Assembly (NCBI GenBank): GCA_964017145.1
Contig: OZ024841.1
Coordinates: 1,674,001 to 1,738,000 of the forward strand
Direction: 5' to 3'
Length of the DNA stretch: 64,000 nucleotides
Source of the DNA: Agrocybe praecox
Taxonomy: Eukaryota; Basidiomycota; Agaricomycetes; Agaricales; Agrocybaceae
Shown here: piece after piece, positions 12,138-23,835 of the stretch
How positions within the stretch are numbered: position 1 is the stretch's first letter
Layout: every line of letters starts with the position of its first letter
The notes under the pieces: model-generated
The model's database searches: none
Told to the model about the DNA's origin: nothing
Seen by the model: only the letters and a program-made list of their open reading frames with translations
Made by a program: the position numbers and the translations under genes

Positions 12138-14880
12138 GCTTAAACCGCTTAATTTGAAGCGTGGCTCTTATCACGATGATGGCTTAATTAATATCGATGG
12201 CCAAGCTATAAATAGTCTAAACGCTATTTTTGTGACGGAAAATTATGTATCCACGGAAAAAATGGTCCAAAGAACCGGTGAGCGACTCGTAGAGAGGAGA
12301 GATGGCTCGCGGACTCCTAGGTGCGATGATGAAAGAGGCTCGCATATTTCACCGAACAAAGTGAAAGTTCATGGGCAACTGAAATGAATTTAGGCGGGCT
12401 CTCGAGCGTGCATGACCAGAACGGATCCGTGGGAGGGTGCTGAGCGTACGCGTCCCGGTACGAGACGTGTCGAGCTGTATACTACAAAGAGAGCAAGGAA
12501 TGGCAGTGCACTTACAAGTGATTAAACTCGTGTAAACAACCCGTTGTCATCTCTCAGATAATATCACACCTGTTTCATTAGCAGCCCTCGCCGCTGACTC
12601 CAGGGCGAGGTGGTGCACCTCTTATTTTGATTTGTCTTGCCTTCTCGGTCTCGTCAAACACTCAAAGACTTGATTAGAGCTACTTATACCGAGCTCGTTA
12701 AATTCACGTATTAACCCAACAGAAACATATATACGTAACCCACGAAGTCTCGTTCGGAGGATTAAGTGTTCCAGCAGTGTGTCGTACCGTCCTATTTGGG
12801 ATGTTTAAGTTCCAGGATAGAATCATTAGAATGGCTAGGACTCTCTCACGGAACCACGCTCATTGCTCACATTTTTTCCTTGGCGCTTGTTAGAGTAATC
12901 TCCGTTGCCCCAATATTTTTAAACAGGATCGACTTACGTGCATGAGGTACGACAATTCATTGTATGTTGTTTTTCCAGTATGATATATTCTCAAGGAACA
13001 TTCAAACGCATCGGTGATGGTGGATGGATCGACGTATGTCATTCTTTTCTCGTGTTTGTCATTGCTGGTCCGGACTTTTTCTTTTCTTTTCTGAAAATGG
13101 TGAGCTTGTAACGGGAATGTATCAAGGGAAGAACAAAAGAACGGCTTCATCAGCTTCAGTATGCCACCTTAAAGCAGCACATTCTAGTGCCTAAATCTTG
13201 GCACAGGAAATACATATCATTGGAGTTGTTGTTTCCCGGGGCCAGTAGTAAGAAACATAGAGTAGTATATACCTCCGTGCAGTGGATAATCTTATTGTTG
13301 GATCTAAGGAAATTAGACACAGGCTATAAGAATGAGAACGAGAACGAGAGAGTCAGCAAGTATTCCAAGGTTAGGAGTGAGCATTTACGTCCCACCTTGA
13401 ACACAGCAGATCGAAGATGAAGCTGGCTTTGTGGTATTCCATATCGCCTGCTGGTGCCGCTTGCATCGTCAGGATTGCTTGTACCGGCAACCTACATGGG
13501 TCTCCTGGGGCACTGGGGACAGCTGGGCATTTGAATTTGGAGCATATAATCGCGTAAACGTCCCGCGAGCCGGAATCGTTGAGGGTTAAGGACATGATGT
13601 ACCTTCTGGAAATGTAGAAAAATTAGAGCTTGCATTGAAAGTGAAATATTCGGAAGAAATACGTTATCGCCCACTGCCCTATGTTGTCCAATGTTTGTTG
13701 AAATCCAACACTTTCTCAAGGGTGCACGTGAGATCACCTGGAGTTCGTCGGTGTCGCAAATTTTGCCTGGGCTAAATGTGTGAGGGCATAAATCCTGCAT
13801 AAATCAATGTGCTGTGTCTCAGGTCAGCGAGAAGCAGAGGGTAAAACTTAATAATCAGGAGGTCAAATCAGGACGGCAATTGTATCGTAGGTCCCTGATT
13901 TGCTTTTTTTTCTTTCAAATATTTCGACCAGTTCTACCCATGAATCAAACCTTTCGACAGTGGTTGGATTTTGAGGAGGAAATTTCAATAAAACCGGTGA
14001 ATATAGGAGAATGAATCCTTCATGTCGTAAATCAGATTTAAGAGGTTCCTGAATAAACACGGCCTTTTTTTTTTGGAATTTAACTGATCTTTCCCACTGG
14101 CCCAGTCGCCTCTCCATATAGGTCGTCTCGTGGAACAGTAAATACCCGGTTACTCTTTCAAGAGAAGATTAGACCACTATTTTAAGGGTGTGTGGATAAG
14201 AGTAGAGTACCTGCTGGTTGCCGAATATATCAAGCCCAAACTGCGCGAGCGCATTTTCTGCCAGTGGCCCTGCTCCGTAAACGGGCACAGGCAAGGCTGA
14301 TGACCCTTCCGAGAGGGATAACACAATGTCCAAGCCGTCCATCTGTAGAAGAGAGAGAAATGTAATTTGTGCATAGAAAATACCCTACCCTCGGTCCTCC
14401 AACCATTACAAAATTGAAGATGCTGTCCAGGAACAATATGTTCACTGGCGATGCGTACACCCAGCAAAAAAGAGGAAAGATACTGCGCTGGAGCAGTGAG
14501 GGTGGGTTTGTTTGATGATAAATTGATAGAACAGGTCAGGCGCCTGATATCTCCCTGGGATCCATTACGTGTAACTGATTTGGTGCTGCGATGCACGGTC
14601 CTACTCTACGAGATGTATTGATTGCACCTTAGCAGAAAGTATTTTCAAGGCGTTTCTCTATCCATGAATCCAAGCACTTATGTGCAATGGGACAACCTTG
14701 ATAAATCACGATGTCAGCGCTTCATGTACCTATACAGGAGAAGATAGACAATTCATGACTTATTCCTTTGCACATAGCCTGACAGATTCTATGGATTATA
14801 ATCCGCTCGTGACGACGAGATGTGCATTGAGCAGCGATGTACGCTGAGGGCCGGTAGAAGGTTGATCACGGTTCAAAGAA
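12138..14880 (-). other. Unresolved region with exon-like pieces of an unknown, probably dead gene
   Basis: Protein-like stretches occur on the minus strand. One is at about 14340-14215 (DGLDIVLSLSEGSSALPVPV, then GPLAENALAQFGLDIFGNQQ and a donor-like site). Others are at 14117-13863 (ETTYMERRLGQWERS; KAVFIQEPLKSDLRHEGF), 13800-13610 (DLCPHTFSPGKICDTDELQV) and 13595-13371. They suggest one decayed multi-exon gene read towards lower coordinates. I do not recognise a family and cannot join the pieces convincingly. The stretch 12140-12880 just upstream of the GMC gene looks like spacer with that gene's promoter. Confidence 0.3.
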
Positions 14881-14912
14881 AGAACGAAAAAGGCATGGCG
14901 TCCAGCGACTAC

Positions 14913-14988
14913 ATATAAACAAAAAAGTAACGATCGTCACCGGGTATTTGCGTGTCACCACCCCTCTCTCTCGCATATCCATTCATCA
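14913..14988 (+). promoter_or_regulatory. Conserved upstream module of small-protein family copy 1
   Basis: Three blocks recur upstream of the other family members. The first is ATATAAACAAA at 14913-14923, which contains a forkhead-like TAAACAAA core. The second is GTCACCACCCCTCTCT at 14954-14969, identical over 16 bases to copy 2. The third is ATATCCATTCATCA at 14975-14988, of which 13 bases match copy 2. The first block is 168-178 bp before the ATG. The function is inferred from conservation only. Confidence 0.65.
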
Positions 14989-15090
14989 CTATATAGTGCG
15001 TTCATGTCAATTTTCTGATACCCCAATCCCCCTTTCTGATTTGCCTGTCAATCCAGCCACCGACGACAGTTAATTCTCACTATCAAAAAG

Positions 15091-15510
15091 ATGACGAACG
15101 ATTCCTCATCTACGCCTACTACGAAGAAGATCACTGTCGCACGAGACATCAACACAGGCCAGGCCGTGATACTCGTCGACCTAGCGCCTGGAATGCACCT
15201 ACAAGTCCTAGCTACACATGAGCTTCAACCACACGAATCGTACATGTCATTCTACAAGAAAATCGTCGCATCTAATATCTTCAAACGACCGAATTCTAAC
15301 GAATCGTCGTCATCAACGTCTGGGAATAATGCCAATGACGCTCCAGACTCCGCTCCTTCACCATCACCATCACCGTCTTCGTCATCACAAGGAACGAAGC
15401 GGAAGACGCAATCCGCTTCAAATAAAGATTCGGAGAGAGAGATCAAGAGGAGAAAGCGCAGGACATTCTCAGATCTCGCTCCTAGCACCCGAGTGCTGAG
15501 GTCTACGTAG
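15091..15510 (+). CDS. Small protein, three-copy family with basic nuclear-type tail (copy 1)
   Basis: A single-exon frame of 139 aa. Paralogues are at 31997-32461 and 34919-35344 in this window. The N-terminal half is conserved: TKKITVARDINTGQAVILVD, then LAPGMHLQVLATHELQPHES and SFYKKIVASNIFKRP. The middle is a Ser/Pro/Asn-rich linker. The C-terminus carries two basic clusters (GTKRKTQ and IKRRKRR) spaced like a bipartite nuclear signal, and ends in PSTRVLRST, which is nearly invariant between copies. I do not recognise a known domain. Conservation of the coding frame with divergence in the linker, plus a shared promoter module, argues that it is a real expressed gene. Role unknown; a small nuclear protein is the simplest inference. 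Confidence 0.8.
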   Translation: MTNDSSSTPTTKKITVARDINTGQAVILVDLAPGMHLQVLATHELQPHESYMSFYKKIVASNIFKRPNSNESSSSTSGNNANDAPDSAPSPSPSPSSSSQGTKRKTQSASNKDSEREIKRRKRRTFSDLAPSTRVLRST

Positions 15511-16411
15511 GACTATATCGCCATCCATCGTTGCGGTTCGAGCGATTCTGGTACTCGCTTTGCAGCACATTCTTCCTTCCAGATTCTGTAAACTCACCTC
15601 AGCACGCATATATATTTCTCGACTAGGGCCCGCCTTGAGAGGAAGGACTAAATTGTGTCAGCTTAGAGTTGGCATACATCGCATCGGACGAACGACGCTA
15701 TCCAAATGACCAAGTGCTTAGTGCATGACGATGTAAAGATTACATTGATACGATCCAGGACTTGATTGATAGATAGGAGTTTCTACATACTGTGTAATTA
15801 TAATTGTACAAGTAAACAAACAGTTTAGACGAAGTAGGGTCCTCTAGAGTAGGGTGCGTGATCATCCTAGATGGATGGGCCGAATTTCCTTCAGAGATCT
15901 GTCCCTCGCCACATGTGAGGAATCCGGTGAACACAAAACGCGACCGCGACCGCGACCGCCACCAATTCATTGGTACAGGGAAGAAAAACGCCAACAGAAT
16001 AAAATTAAGCCATACTTATTGTTCGGATTTCTCCGGATTTCCTAAACTAATTCCAGAAGGCGTGAATTTGTCAGCACAAGACCTTGTCAAACCGACTCGG
16101 ACACCGAATTTGAGAAAGCAAGGCGTCGGGGTTGAATTGGTACCACCAGCCCGGCAGCTTGGTTGACTTTCTCCTTCTATTCGGTCCCATACTATATCCA
16201 TGCTGCCACGTCCGTTTTTCTGAATTCCTTATCTTCTTCGTGTTTTGTGGGACCTCTTATATCTTGATATACCCCTGTCACAACTAAAAACGCTGATTGC
16301 GGGGAAAACATTTAGCGTTCACGTTCAGCGGCTAAAGCTAGAGGCCTGGTTAACTAGGAGAGGTCACGGATTACGGAACTGAGTCTTCAAAGCTTCAAGC
16401 TTCAAGTCGGG
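15511..16411. other. Intergenic spacer
   Basis: About 0.9 kb between two plus-strand genes. I see no coding frame I trust. Just before the next ATG there is a short iteration of the CTTCAA/GCTTCAAG motif (about 16387-16406). Similar GAAGCTTTGAAGC-type iterations occur near 33200 and 45105. Confidence 0.5.
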
Positions 16412-17520
16412 ATGGAGGTTCAGGCTCAGGCTCAGGTCGCTCAGGCGGAACTTGTGGGATGGAAACCACGACGCGAGCTTTGTCTACCGAACGAGCTCCT
16501 CCACAAGATCATCCTGGAGACTCTCCGGGATGCGGTGCACACCGTCTGTGTGTCGGCGGAAGATACGATATGGGAGAGGGGGATGATGGAGACGCTTCAT
16601 GAGGTGTCGGATGTGTTCAAGGCGATTTCGAATGAGATTGCGTTGAAGGCGTTTGATATACCCAAGTTTAACAGGGGGGATGATATCAGGTTTGTGGTCT
16701 TTTATGTTTTTCCCTTTGCGGTCAAGTTTTTAATTGATTTATGTTTGTGAAACTGTAGCATTCGACAATCCATGCGGGAGATATTGACATATCTCAGCCA
16801 TCTTGGTGCGAGACTACGACACCCTTCTCACTGGGGCAGTGTGTCCTTCCAGACGATTGACTGTTCGGCTTCGTCTATCGTATTCGGTTACGCTTTATAC
16901 CTGAGTTGCTTATCCCTTCGTCGGAATGCAAGCCGTTCGCCTCGTGAGGTTTTCGATAGCACCCACAAGGTTATTCTGTCTGCCCTAGCACAATCCGAGG
17001 CGCTATGTGATAGAGTGTTTCCCGTCGAGATGTCATTGAAGTTGAGAGAGAGTATCGATATGGAGTTTGAATTGGCGAAACATGGTGCGTGGTCACTTTA
17101 CGCAGTGTATTCTGAATCCTTGTGTTGACTTCTCTGCTTCAAGGCTTGATAATCGTACATTCGTTCAGTGAACTGCAGCAGCACGCCAATTCGCTGCAGG
17201 TCCTGCGGCCTACGAAGGAGCGGGACGGTAGCGGACCTATTTCGGTGCGTATTCGTATCAACTGCAAAGATCGTTCCCGTTGATAATCCTGCATGTTCCG
17301 CCTGATAGGCAGTTCACTCCCTGATCCATGGCTCCTTATCAAAGATCGAGGTTGTACATGAGGCGTATGCAACCATCCTGGCAAGTCGGCCACCGCAGAG
17401 TGAGCCCCAAATATATGATGTGCGCTTCTATTACTACTACAATCTTCCAATTCTGACTTCTGTGTAATAGCTTCCTGGGGTGCATACAGGTCTACGGACG
17501 CTAACAATGCTGCCATTTGA
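16412..17520 (+). CDS. F-box-like hypothetical protein, 281 aa
   Basis: A five-exon model is in phase throughout: 16412-16689, 16759-17084, 17144-17244, 17309-17399 and 17471-17520, ending in TGA. The N-terminus after a Gln/Ala-rich leader reads ELCLPNELLHKIILETLRD, the LP-x-E-hydrophobic pattern of fungal F-box-like proteins. The remainder is helical with no recognisable repeats. Introns are 57-71 nt with normal GT-AG ends. If it is an F-box protein it would act as a substrate adaptor in SCF ubiquitin ligases. Agaricomycetes carry very many such genes, so the exact role cannot be deduced. The short last exons are the least certain part. Confidence 0.6.
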
Positions 17521-18007
17521 CGAGGATGAATTCGACTTGGAGAGAAGAATTCGCAGGCTAGTCGTGCTTTGGTCAGTGGGATGTCCCTTTTTGAACAAAG
17601 ATGCGAAGCTTTGGATCAGCGCTTTGTAAAATTATGGGTCTGAATAGCGCAGGTCGTTCATGGTTGGACTTTTGGGTTTCTTTTTTGGTTTTCACTTATA
17701 CCATTTGTAATAGCTACATTTACCGCTTTTTTCTGTATATGTACAATCTGTACGGCTTGCTACCCTCAATTTCTATGCACTTCCTGTACTGCGAAGCGAG
17801 ACGGACTCAGTGCAAGCAGACCGTCTGCCGAGACGCGCCCGCCAAGGCTGACGAAACACGTATTACGCAATAATTATCACGTGCCCCGGTTTTTGGAAAA
17901 CTTCAGTGACACGAATAACTTTAAATTTACCACCTCTTCTTCCTTCCTCCCATCCCGTTCCAATTTATTTCCTCCTTCCCCCCAAAAAAAGCTTCATACC
18001 AAAAAAT

Positions 18008-19046
18008 ATGTTGTCCAACGTACTCCGCTCATCCACCAGACTCGCTGCTCGCGTTACGCCTGCCCGAAGCCTCAGCACACTTGTTGCCAGCAAGGCTGCT
18101 TTCTCTGTGCCTCGTACCGCCTCAGCATGGACTGCTAGCAGCGTTTCAAGGCTGGCTGCTCGTGCTTTCTCGTCTGCCCAGACTTTGGCTTACGAGGAAC
18201 GTCGCTCAAGGTCTGAAAGGTCTGAAAGGTCTTTTAGACCGGAACAGTCAGAGCCAAGCCGTGCTGTTTACGTTGGAAACATGCCATGGAGCATGACGAA
18301 GGACGAGGTCATGGAAGCTTTCTCAGAGTTTGGAACCATTGAGAGCGTTAGGATTCGTAAGTTTTTTTGTTCTCTTTTTCGCGAACTTTCGAACAACTTT
18401 TTGTTCATTCCTTATCCCCGCTTTTCATATTCTCCATATTCTCGTACTTTTTTTTTGCCAACAAAACTGACCTTTTCTTCTTCACAGAAACCCACTCCGA
18501 CGGCCGCCCCCGTGGATTCTGCCACATCACCTTCGCTTCAGAAGAGCAGTCCACCGCTGCTGTCTCTTCGGCACGCGAAGAGCCCATCCACGTCAACGGG
18601 CGTGATCTCGTCGTCGACTACGCCAAGCTCCCAGCTAACTCCTACACCACGATCGAGCCTAACCACAAGGTCTACTTCCAGCGTTTCGTTGGAAGCGAGA
18701 CCGAGCTCAGACGTGTCCTTGGAGAGTTTGATCAATCCGTTGTCAGCATCTTCTACAGTGAGTTTTTTGTTCCCTTTTTTTATTTTCCGCGCCACGGTGT
18801 TTACTCCTTTCTTTCTTCGTAGTCCGTGATGGAAACACCGGCGAGAGACAGAACAATGGTTTCATCGAGTTCCCCGATATTGAAACTGCCGGACGCGTTA
18901 TCGAGGCTCTTAACGGGATAGAGCTGTCAAACGGCGAGAGCCTCGTCCTCTCATACGCCCGCGCCAGGAAGGATGGTCCCAGGCAGGAACGTGGCGAGAG
19001 GAGGGCCCACTACACCGGCAGGGACTACAGAAACTCCAAATACTAG
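18008..19046 (+). CDS. Mitochondrial-type RNA-binding protein with two RRM domains, 280 aa
   Basis: Three exons (18008-18356, 18488-18757, 18823-19046) join in phase and end in TAG. The first about 65 residues are rich in Arg, Ser and Ala without acidic residues until YEERRS, a typical mitochondrial presequence. A short Arg/Ser/Glu linker follows. RRM1 (about residues 85-160) shows AVYVGNMPW as RNP2 and RGFCHITF as RNP1. RRM2 (about 172-255) shows KVYFQRF and NNGFIEF, a weaker RNP1. The C-terminus is Arg-rich. It should bind mitochondrial RNA; stability, processing or translation roles are possible. The ATG is preceded by an A-rich leader and a pyrimidine-rich promoter, as in strongly expressed fungal genes. 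Confidence 0.88.
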
Positions 19047-22000
19047 ATTCGCTTCTAGGACCTTAGGGATTCGGTGTTCTCTTTCTCTTCTGCTGTTCGA
19101 TTATGATACATTACTTATTACCCCCCTCTCCCACCTCTCTCTGTCACCCCGACCTGCTTATATGTAGCTATCGTATTCGTTTACTTACCCCCGTATCGTA
19201 TGATTTACCCCCTCATGCATACGCCATGCGCCATGCATGCCATCTATTACCAACACGTCGTTATGACTTATAGATTAATTTTTTGTTTGGGGGCGTTTTC
19301 GGTGCGGTTTGTCCAAAAAAGAAAAGACGAGAAAGATGATAAACTTGTTTGTTTGTAGTACATAGTCCTGACTCCTTATCACATCCTAATACATTCCCAT
19401 AGTTTATTGTTTTTTGCTTTTGTTGCTGGGCGCTGGACTAGTGGCTGGGCTAATCTATACGTATGTTGTGTGGTGCGTGTATGGGCATATGTGAATCGGG
19501 TGTGAATTGGCTGTCAGCTAAATGGTATGTGTTATGATCTGCATGCACCGTGAGCATGTCGGGGCGTCGTTGCTTGTTCCTGACTTTCACGATGCAGCTC
19601 GTTGATATTCGTCCGTATGCTAATCTCTATCTACGACGTCAACCAAGTCCTATAGGCTGCACCCACGTTTTACTTGCTCTCAGCAACGGGGCGCTGTCCA
19701 TTGCTTTGCTTATATGACATCGTCGTGTATCAGCCAGCTGAGTTTATCAGGATCCAATCGGGTTCGAATCCGTTGTTTGGAGCACACCAACCAGATGTGA
19801 CTAGGATTTTGATATATAGGACGGGCTGGTCCATAGATTTCTCCTTGCTCGTTGGTTGTTCAAACTTTGCTCTTTGCTCGACGTTCTATATTATCTTAGA
19901 CGACTGGGCCGCGAAACAGGATAGCAATGCATTGATGGCTTTTGGGAAACGGTTGTGGTCTTACTACTAAAGTACTAATTGTTTGCTCGGTCTCGGCTCA
20001 CTGACAACAGCAAGGACTGTGGAGAAACCTCCCGAGGCATCATAACGATCCAGGAGGATAATGACAATGGCGTGCAGTGTGGACCCTCTGTGCGTGGTGA
20101 ACGTGCACTGATGATGCACGATGGTCATGTCATTGTTATTGCCTAGCTCGTGTCGTACATGGTGCGTTGTTTGGCGTTCTTCCTCCTTTACTGTTGCTTT
20201 TTGGGCTGGGAGGACTTGTTGGTCGGCGGTGCTACTCGTGTTGGAACTTGGCTGGGTCTTGAAGCAAGCTTAAGGTCGTTGAGTGATCTGGCGGAATCTA
20301 GACTCTTTTCTTTTCTCGACCCTTTCTCATACGGAGGAGCTACTCCTGCGGCTCGTATATTCACGTCGTCCTGTCGTATGGGCTAATTAATATTGGCTCG
20401 TTCTCTGCTGACATCCAAACACTATCCAGCCTCTCCTGCAGACGTTCATCCCAACGATAGATATCGCTGCTCGTTGTCTCTGCTCTCTGGGCTGGCTATC
20501 ATTCTAAACGCCGACGACGTGCTTTTAGACTCTGTATCAGACTGGTTCTTTTTGGCTGGGTCCTGGGTTGCGCACAGGTTGGGGATAGATGGGCCGCTAT
20601 GGTGGCCCTGATATAATTACGACTGAAATAGTCATCTGTCCTCCGAAAATCGCTGGCCTCGTTCGTGCACGTCATCGAGACTGGCCATTGCTCGCCGCAT
20701 CGCGTTCGTGGTACGGTTCCTTATCGATGTCAGGTCTTCATGCTATGGGTTACAATGAAAATTTTCTGGACTTTCTTCTTTCTAATACCTGGAGCGGAAC
20801 CTCAGTGCTTCTTTTGCCTCTTTCTCACTGTAAATCGCTGCTGCTCCTGCTCCTGCTCGTGGCGCACTGCACTCTTTTGCTCTTTGCTCTCTGCCCACTC
20901 TCTGCTCACTTTCAACGAGCAAATTGCTCGTTCTCAGAACGATTGTTAACCCCATATATTTACGTTATGATGTTTCACAAATTTTAAAGACACGACGAAT
21001 TTCTACAATTATTTTTTTTGCTTTTGTGTATCTGATTCTTGGATAAATCAGGAGCGTTTGTAGTCATGTTTATATTCATGTTCAGCCCTACTCTTGCTTC
21101 TGGCTGCTCTACTCCTGCTCCTGCTCGCACATACTCATTCTACTCATATCCCCTGATTTGTACGAGACCCGTTCCCATTCCTGCTCATCGAAGAAGAGCA
21201 CCGCTTCCCACGATTTCACATGTCCAACGACTTTCTCCGAGGTTTCTTTTTCCAGCCTGCTTAGTTGTATCCTATGATAAAATAATTTCTCTGATATCCT
21301 CTATCCTGTTTGCCCATTTTACTTAAACAGCAATAATGATATACGTAACATATTTTTTGGATAGCAGAAAGTGCAAAAGAATGATATCCCTATTTTCGTT
21401 AATCCTTAATGGCCCCCGGTTCAGCGTGCGCTTCTAACGTGTTTTCTTGTTAATACTTTGACTCCTATTAATACTGTGAGACTGTTACGTATTCCCGCTC
21501 CTCATCCTGCTCCTGCTCCTGCTCGCTCTAGCGCCGCTCTAGCACTAGCGCTTAATTGCTCGTGAGTCGGCTCTCCTTGCTCAAAAACGCTCAATGTCTT
21601 GCTCTGCGTCTGACCTTCGAATCGGCACTTTGTTAGCAGTCAATATCTTGCTCAGAGTCACTGCTCAAAGTACTCGACATTCCTACTCTTTCACTTGCTC
21701 CTGATGCTCAAATTCCATTTTTGCTCATATGCCAGCTCCTCTAGTGCTCAAGCGCTCGTGTCTAACTTCTCTCAACCGTGCTCTAAGCTCTTTCCCGTAC
21801 TTTTTTTCTTGCTCCTACTCCTCCTGCTCATACGGTAATAACTCATACACTTCCGCAGCTCACAGAAAAGCGTACCAGGGGCATCAAGAAATCCAAGGGG
21901 CACATATATACGCACATTAGCATCATAGAGGTACTGTATAAGAAATAAAGATGAATTAAAGACGGATATATCAGTATATCAAGCTCCTTCGTATATATTT

Positions 22001-22059
22001 CCCTCCTTTCGAATCGTATGCTTCCTCTTGGCTGGAGACCAACTGCTGCAAACACGATC
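19047..22059. other. Three-kb spacer with dispersed GCTC/TGCTC motif
   Basis: No convincing gene. From about 20140 to 21850 the plus strand carries very many dispersed TGCTC or CTCCTGCTC words. Clusters lie near 20840-20935, 21110-21130, 21500-21555 and 21570-21835, with occasional reverse-complement GAGC words. This looks like a degenerate short-motif repeat and not protein coding; frames here are short and of biased composition. The first 700 bp hold the 3' UTR of the RRM gene. Confidence 0.5.
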
Positions 22060-23637
22060 TTAATCGCTGAGCGCAGCCAGATAACTCTGTAATAAAAAAT
22101 CAGAACCAAATCAATAACACATTTTACACAGAAAAGGCCTAAGAAAGATGAAAAAAAAATACTAACCTCCCGCTCTTCCAAAAATTCCAAATAGCACAAC
22201 GCAACCGCCACCCAAAAACTCGTGTCCACTCCCAGGGTACGCTCTTCGTTCTTATCCAGCTCAAGGATTCCTGTAAGTGAACGCACAGTGAGCAGCGGAG
22301 TGTGGTCATGGAACGTCAGGAGTGGAGTGGTGTGCAGCGTCGGTGTCGTGGGGTACGTATGATGTTGGCTGAGGTATTGCGGACCTTGAGTCGTAGGCTG
22401 AACAGGCGAGAACGGGGAGAAAGGAGAGAACGGGGACGAGGGGGACGGTGCGGCGGATGACGAAGGCAAAATGTGGGTGGTGGAAGATGCGGGGTGTGAG
22501 GACGCCAGTGAGACGTTCGATGCGTATGGTGGTGGTGGTAATGATGATGATGATTGTGACGGCGTTGACTGGCCTAGAACGGAATTTGGGGGTATGACAC
22601 GCGATAGGACGAACGAGTTGGACGAGCGCGGTCTGTGTGATTTGAGCAGGGACAGGGCGCGCGAGAATATGGATTCATAATGCTCCTGCTGCTGATGATG
22701 GGTAGAGTCAGCAAGAGGATCGTGTGGTGCGAGTAGGAACTGGGTGATTTGGGTCGAGGGGACGAGAGGGTCAGCAGCGCGCCGTTTGCCGTTTGATTTT
22801 GAGGGTGTGCTCGATGTGCTGATTCGTGGTGGACGGGCTGTGTATGAGCTTATACTTGTACGTGGGCTGTTCATTGTTGGTGTGGGTGGGTACGAGTGTA
22901 GGCTTGATGTGCTAGATTGTGCTTTGGATTCATTCGATGTGCCTTCATCCTCCGAGTCCAGCGTGAATTGCGATTCGGACGTCGGCAGGCCTCCTTTGAG
23001 TCCTGATGCGGCTACGTCCTCCTCATCTTCTGGTGCATCTGCACGGTCTTCTTTCATCTCTCCTAAACTACTCCTTTGCTCCTGAATATAAGCCAATGAA
23101 GGGGCTGCAGCCGTATTCGTTCTTGTGTTAAACGAAATCGCTGCATCGGTATGCAATGGCGACGAAGACGGAACAGGCGTCAATGGAATAAAGACTCCAG
23201 GGGGAAAGGTGGGTGATCGTAGGCGTATGTACCACCCTCGAATAGGCCTATGGATTGTCCATTGGACGGTACTTGTCGGGTTATGCTAATGTAAAAGTCT
23301 CGTAAAATGGAGTGAACTGGAAGAGAATAGGGTACGTACGACTAGGTTCTCGACGATCTCGTTGTCGCTAAGGAATCTTTCCTTGGAATGCGGTCGATGA
23401 GTGACATGTTTTGGATTTGTTTAAAATTTGCAAGGTGGACAGTCAATCCGATCCTCACCTTGTACCATATGATATTGTTCGGAGAGTGTTCGTTCGATAC
23501 ATTCACCCGCATGTCTTGTATCACATCCGTGCTGGAATATATTACGTTATGACATTAGTTTGGGTCTCCGACAATGGGTGGACGCACGTTTGGACAAGAT
23601 ACCGCGATGTTCCTATCGAAGGGCCTGCAGCGTGCAT
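22060..23637 (-). CDS. Conserved fungal protein of unknown function, 436 aa
   Basis: A five-exon model on the minus strand joins in phase: 23637-23588, 23531-23459, 23381-23340, 23285-22167 and 22086-22060 (TAA). The N-terminal 110 residues are dense and protein-like: TDVIQDMRVNVSNEHSPNN, KERFLSDNEIVENLV and VQWTIHRPIRGWYIRLRSP ending FPPGVFIPLT. That block is spread over three tiny exons, which makes an accidental frame unlikely. The middle is a long Ser/Pro-rich disordered region with RRAADPLVPS and HYESIFSRALSLLKSH. The C-terminus, SFWVAVALCYLEFLEERESY, looks like a helical module. I believe this is a widely conserved basidiomycete protein but cannot name a function. It starts 198 bp from COQ8, on the opposite strand. 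Confidence 0.78.
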
Positions 23638-23835
23638 TTTTTTGTGTTATCGTTATCCTGTTTCGAGTGAAAGGTTGTTAGGTACACAACTAGTCCGGCT
23701 ATTACTCTCGGCTATTGTTCGTTATTCAAAGAGGATGATGCCAAACAATGGTTGTCATCGACGCGTCCGATCGGCGATGAACCCGACCCAACGCGTACAG
23801 TCTGCCGCTCACTGGACGCTGTGTAGACGGGCTCA
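23638..23835. promoter_or_regulatory. Shared divergent promoter region
   Basis: Only 198 bp separate the start of the minus-strand conserved gene (23637) and the plus-strand COQ8-like gene (23836). Both promoters must lie in or overlap this stretch. An A-rich leader precedes the minus-strand ATG. Confidence 0.55.

Noticed and set aside
19766..19778. GGTTCGAATCC word resembling a tRNA B box
   Set aside because: The flanking bases do not form a T-stem or acceptor stem, and no A-box-like sequence lies at the right distance upstream.
20589..20987. Plus-strand frame of 132 codons in the GCTC-rich region
   Set aside because: Leu/Ser-rich output of the repeated words, with no motif, splice context or start context.
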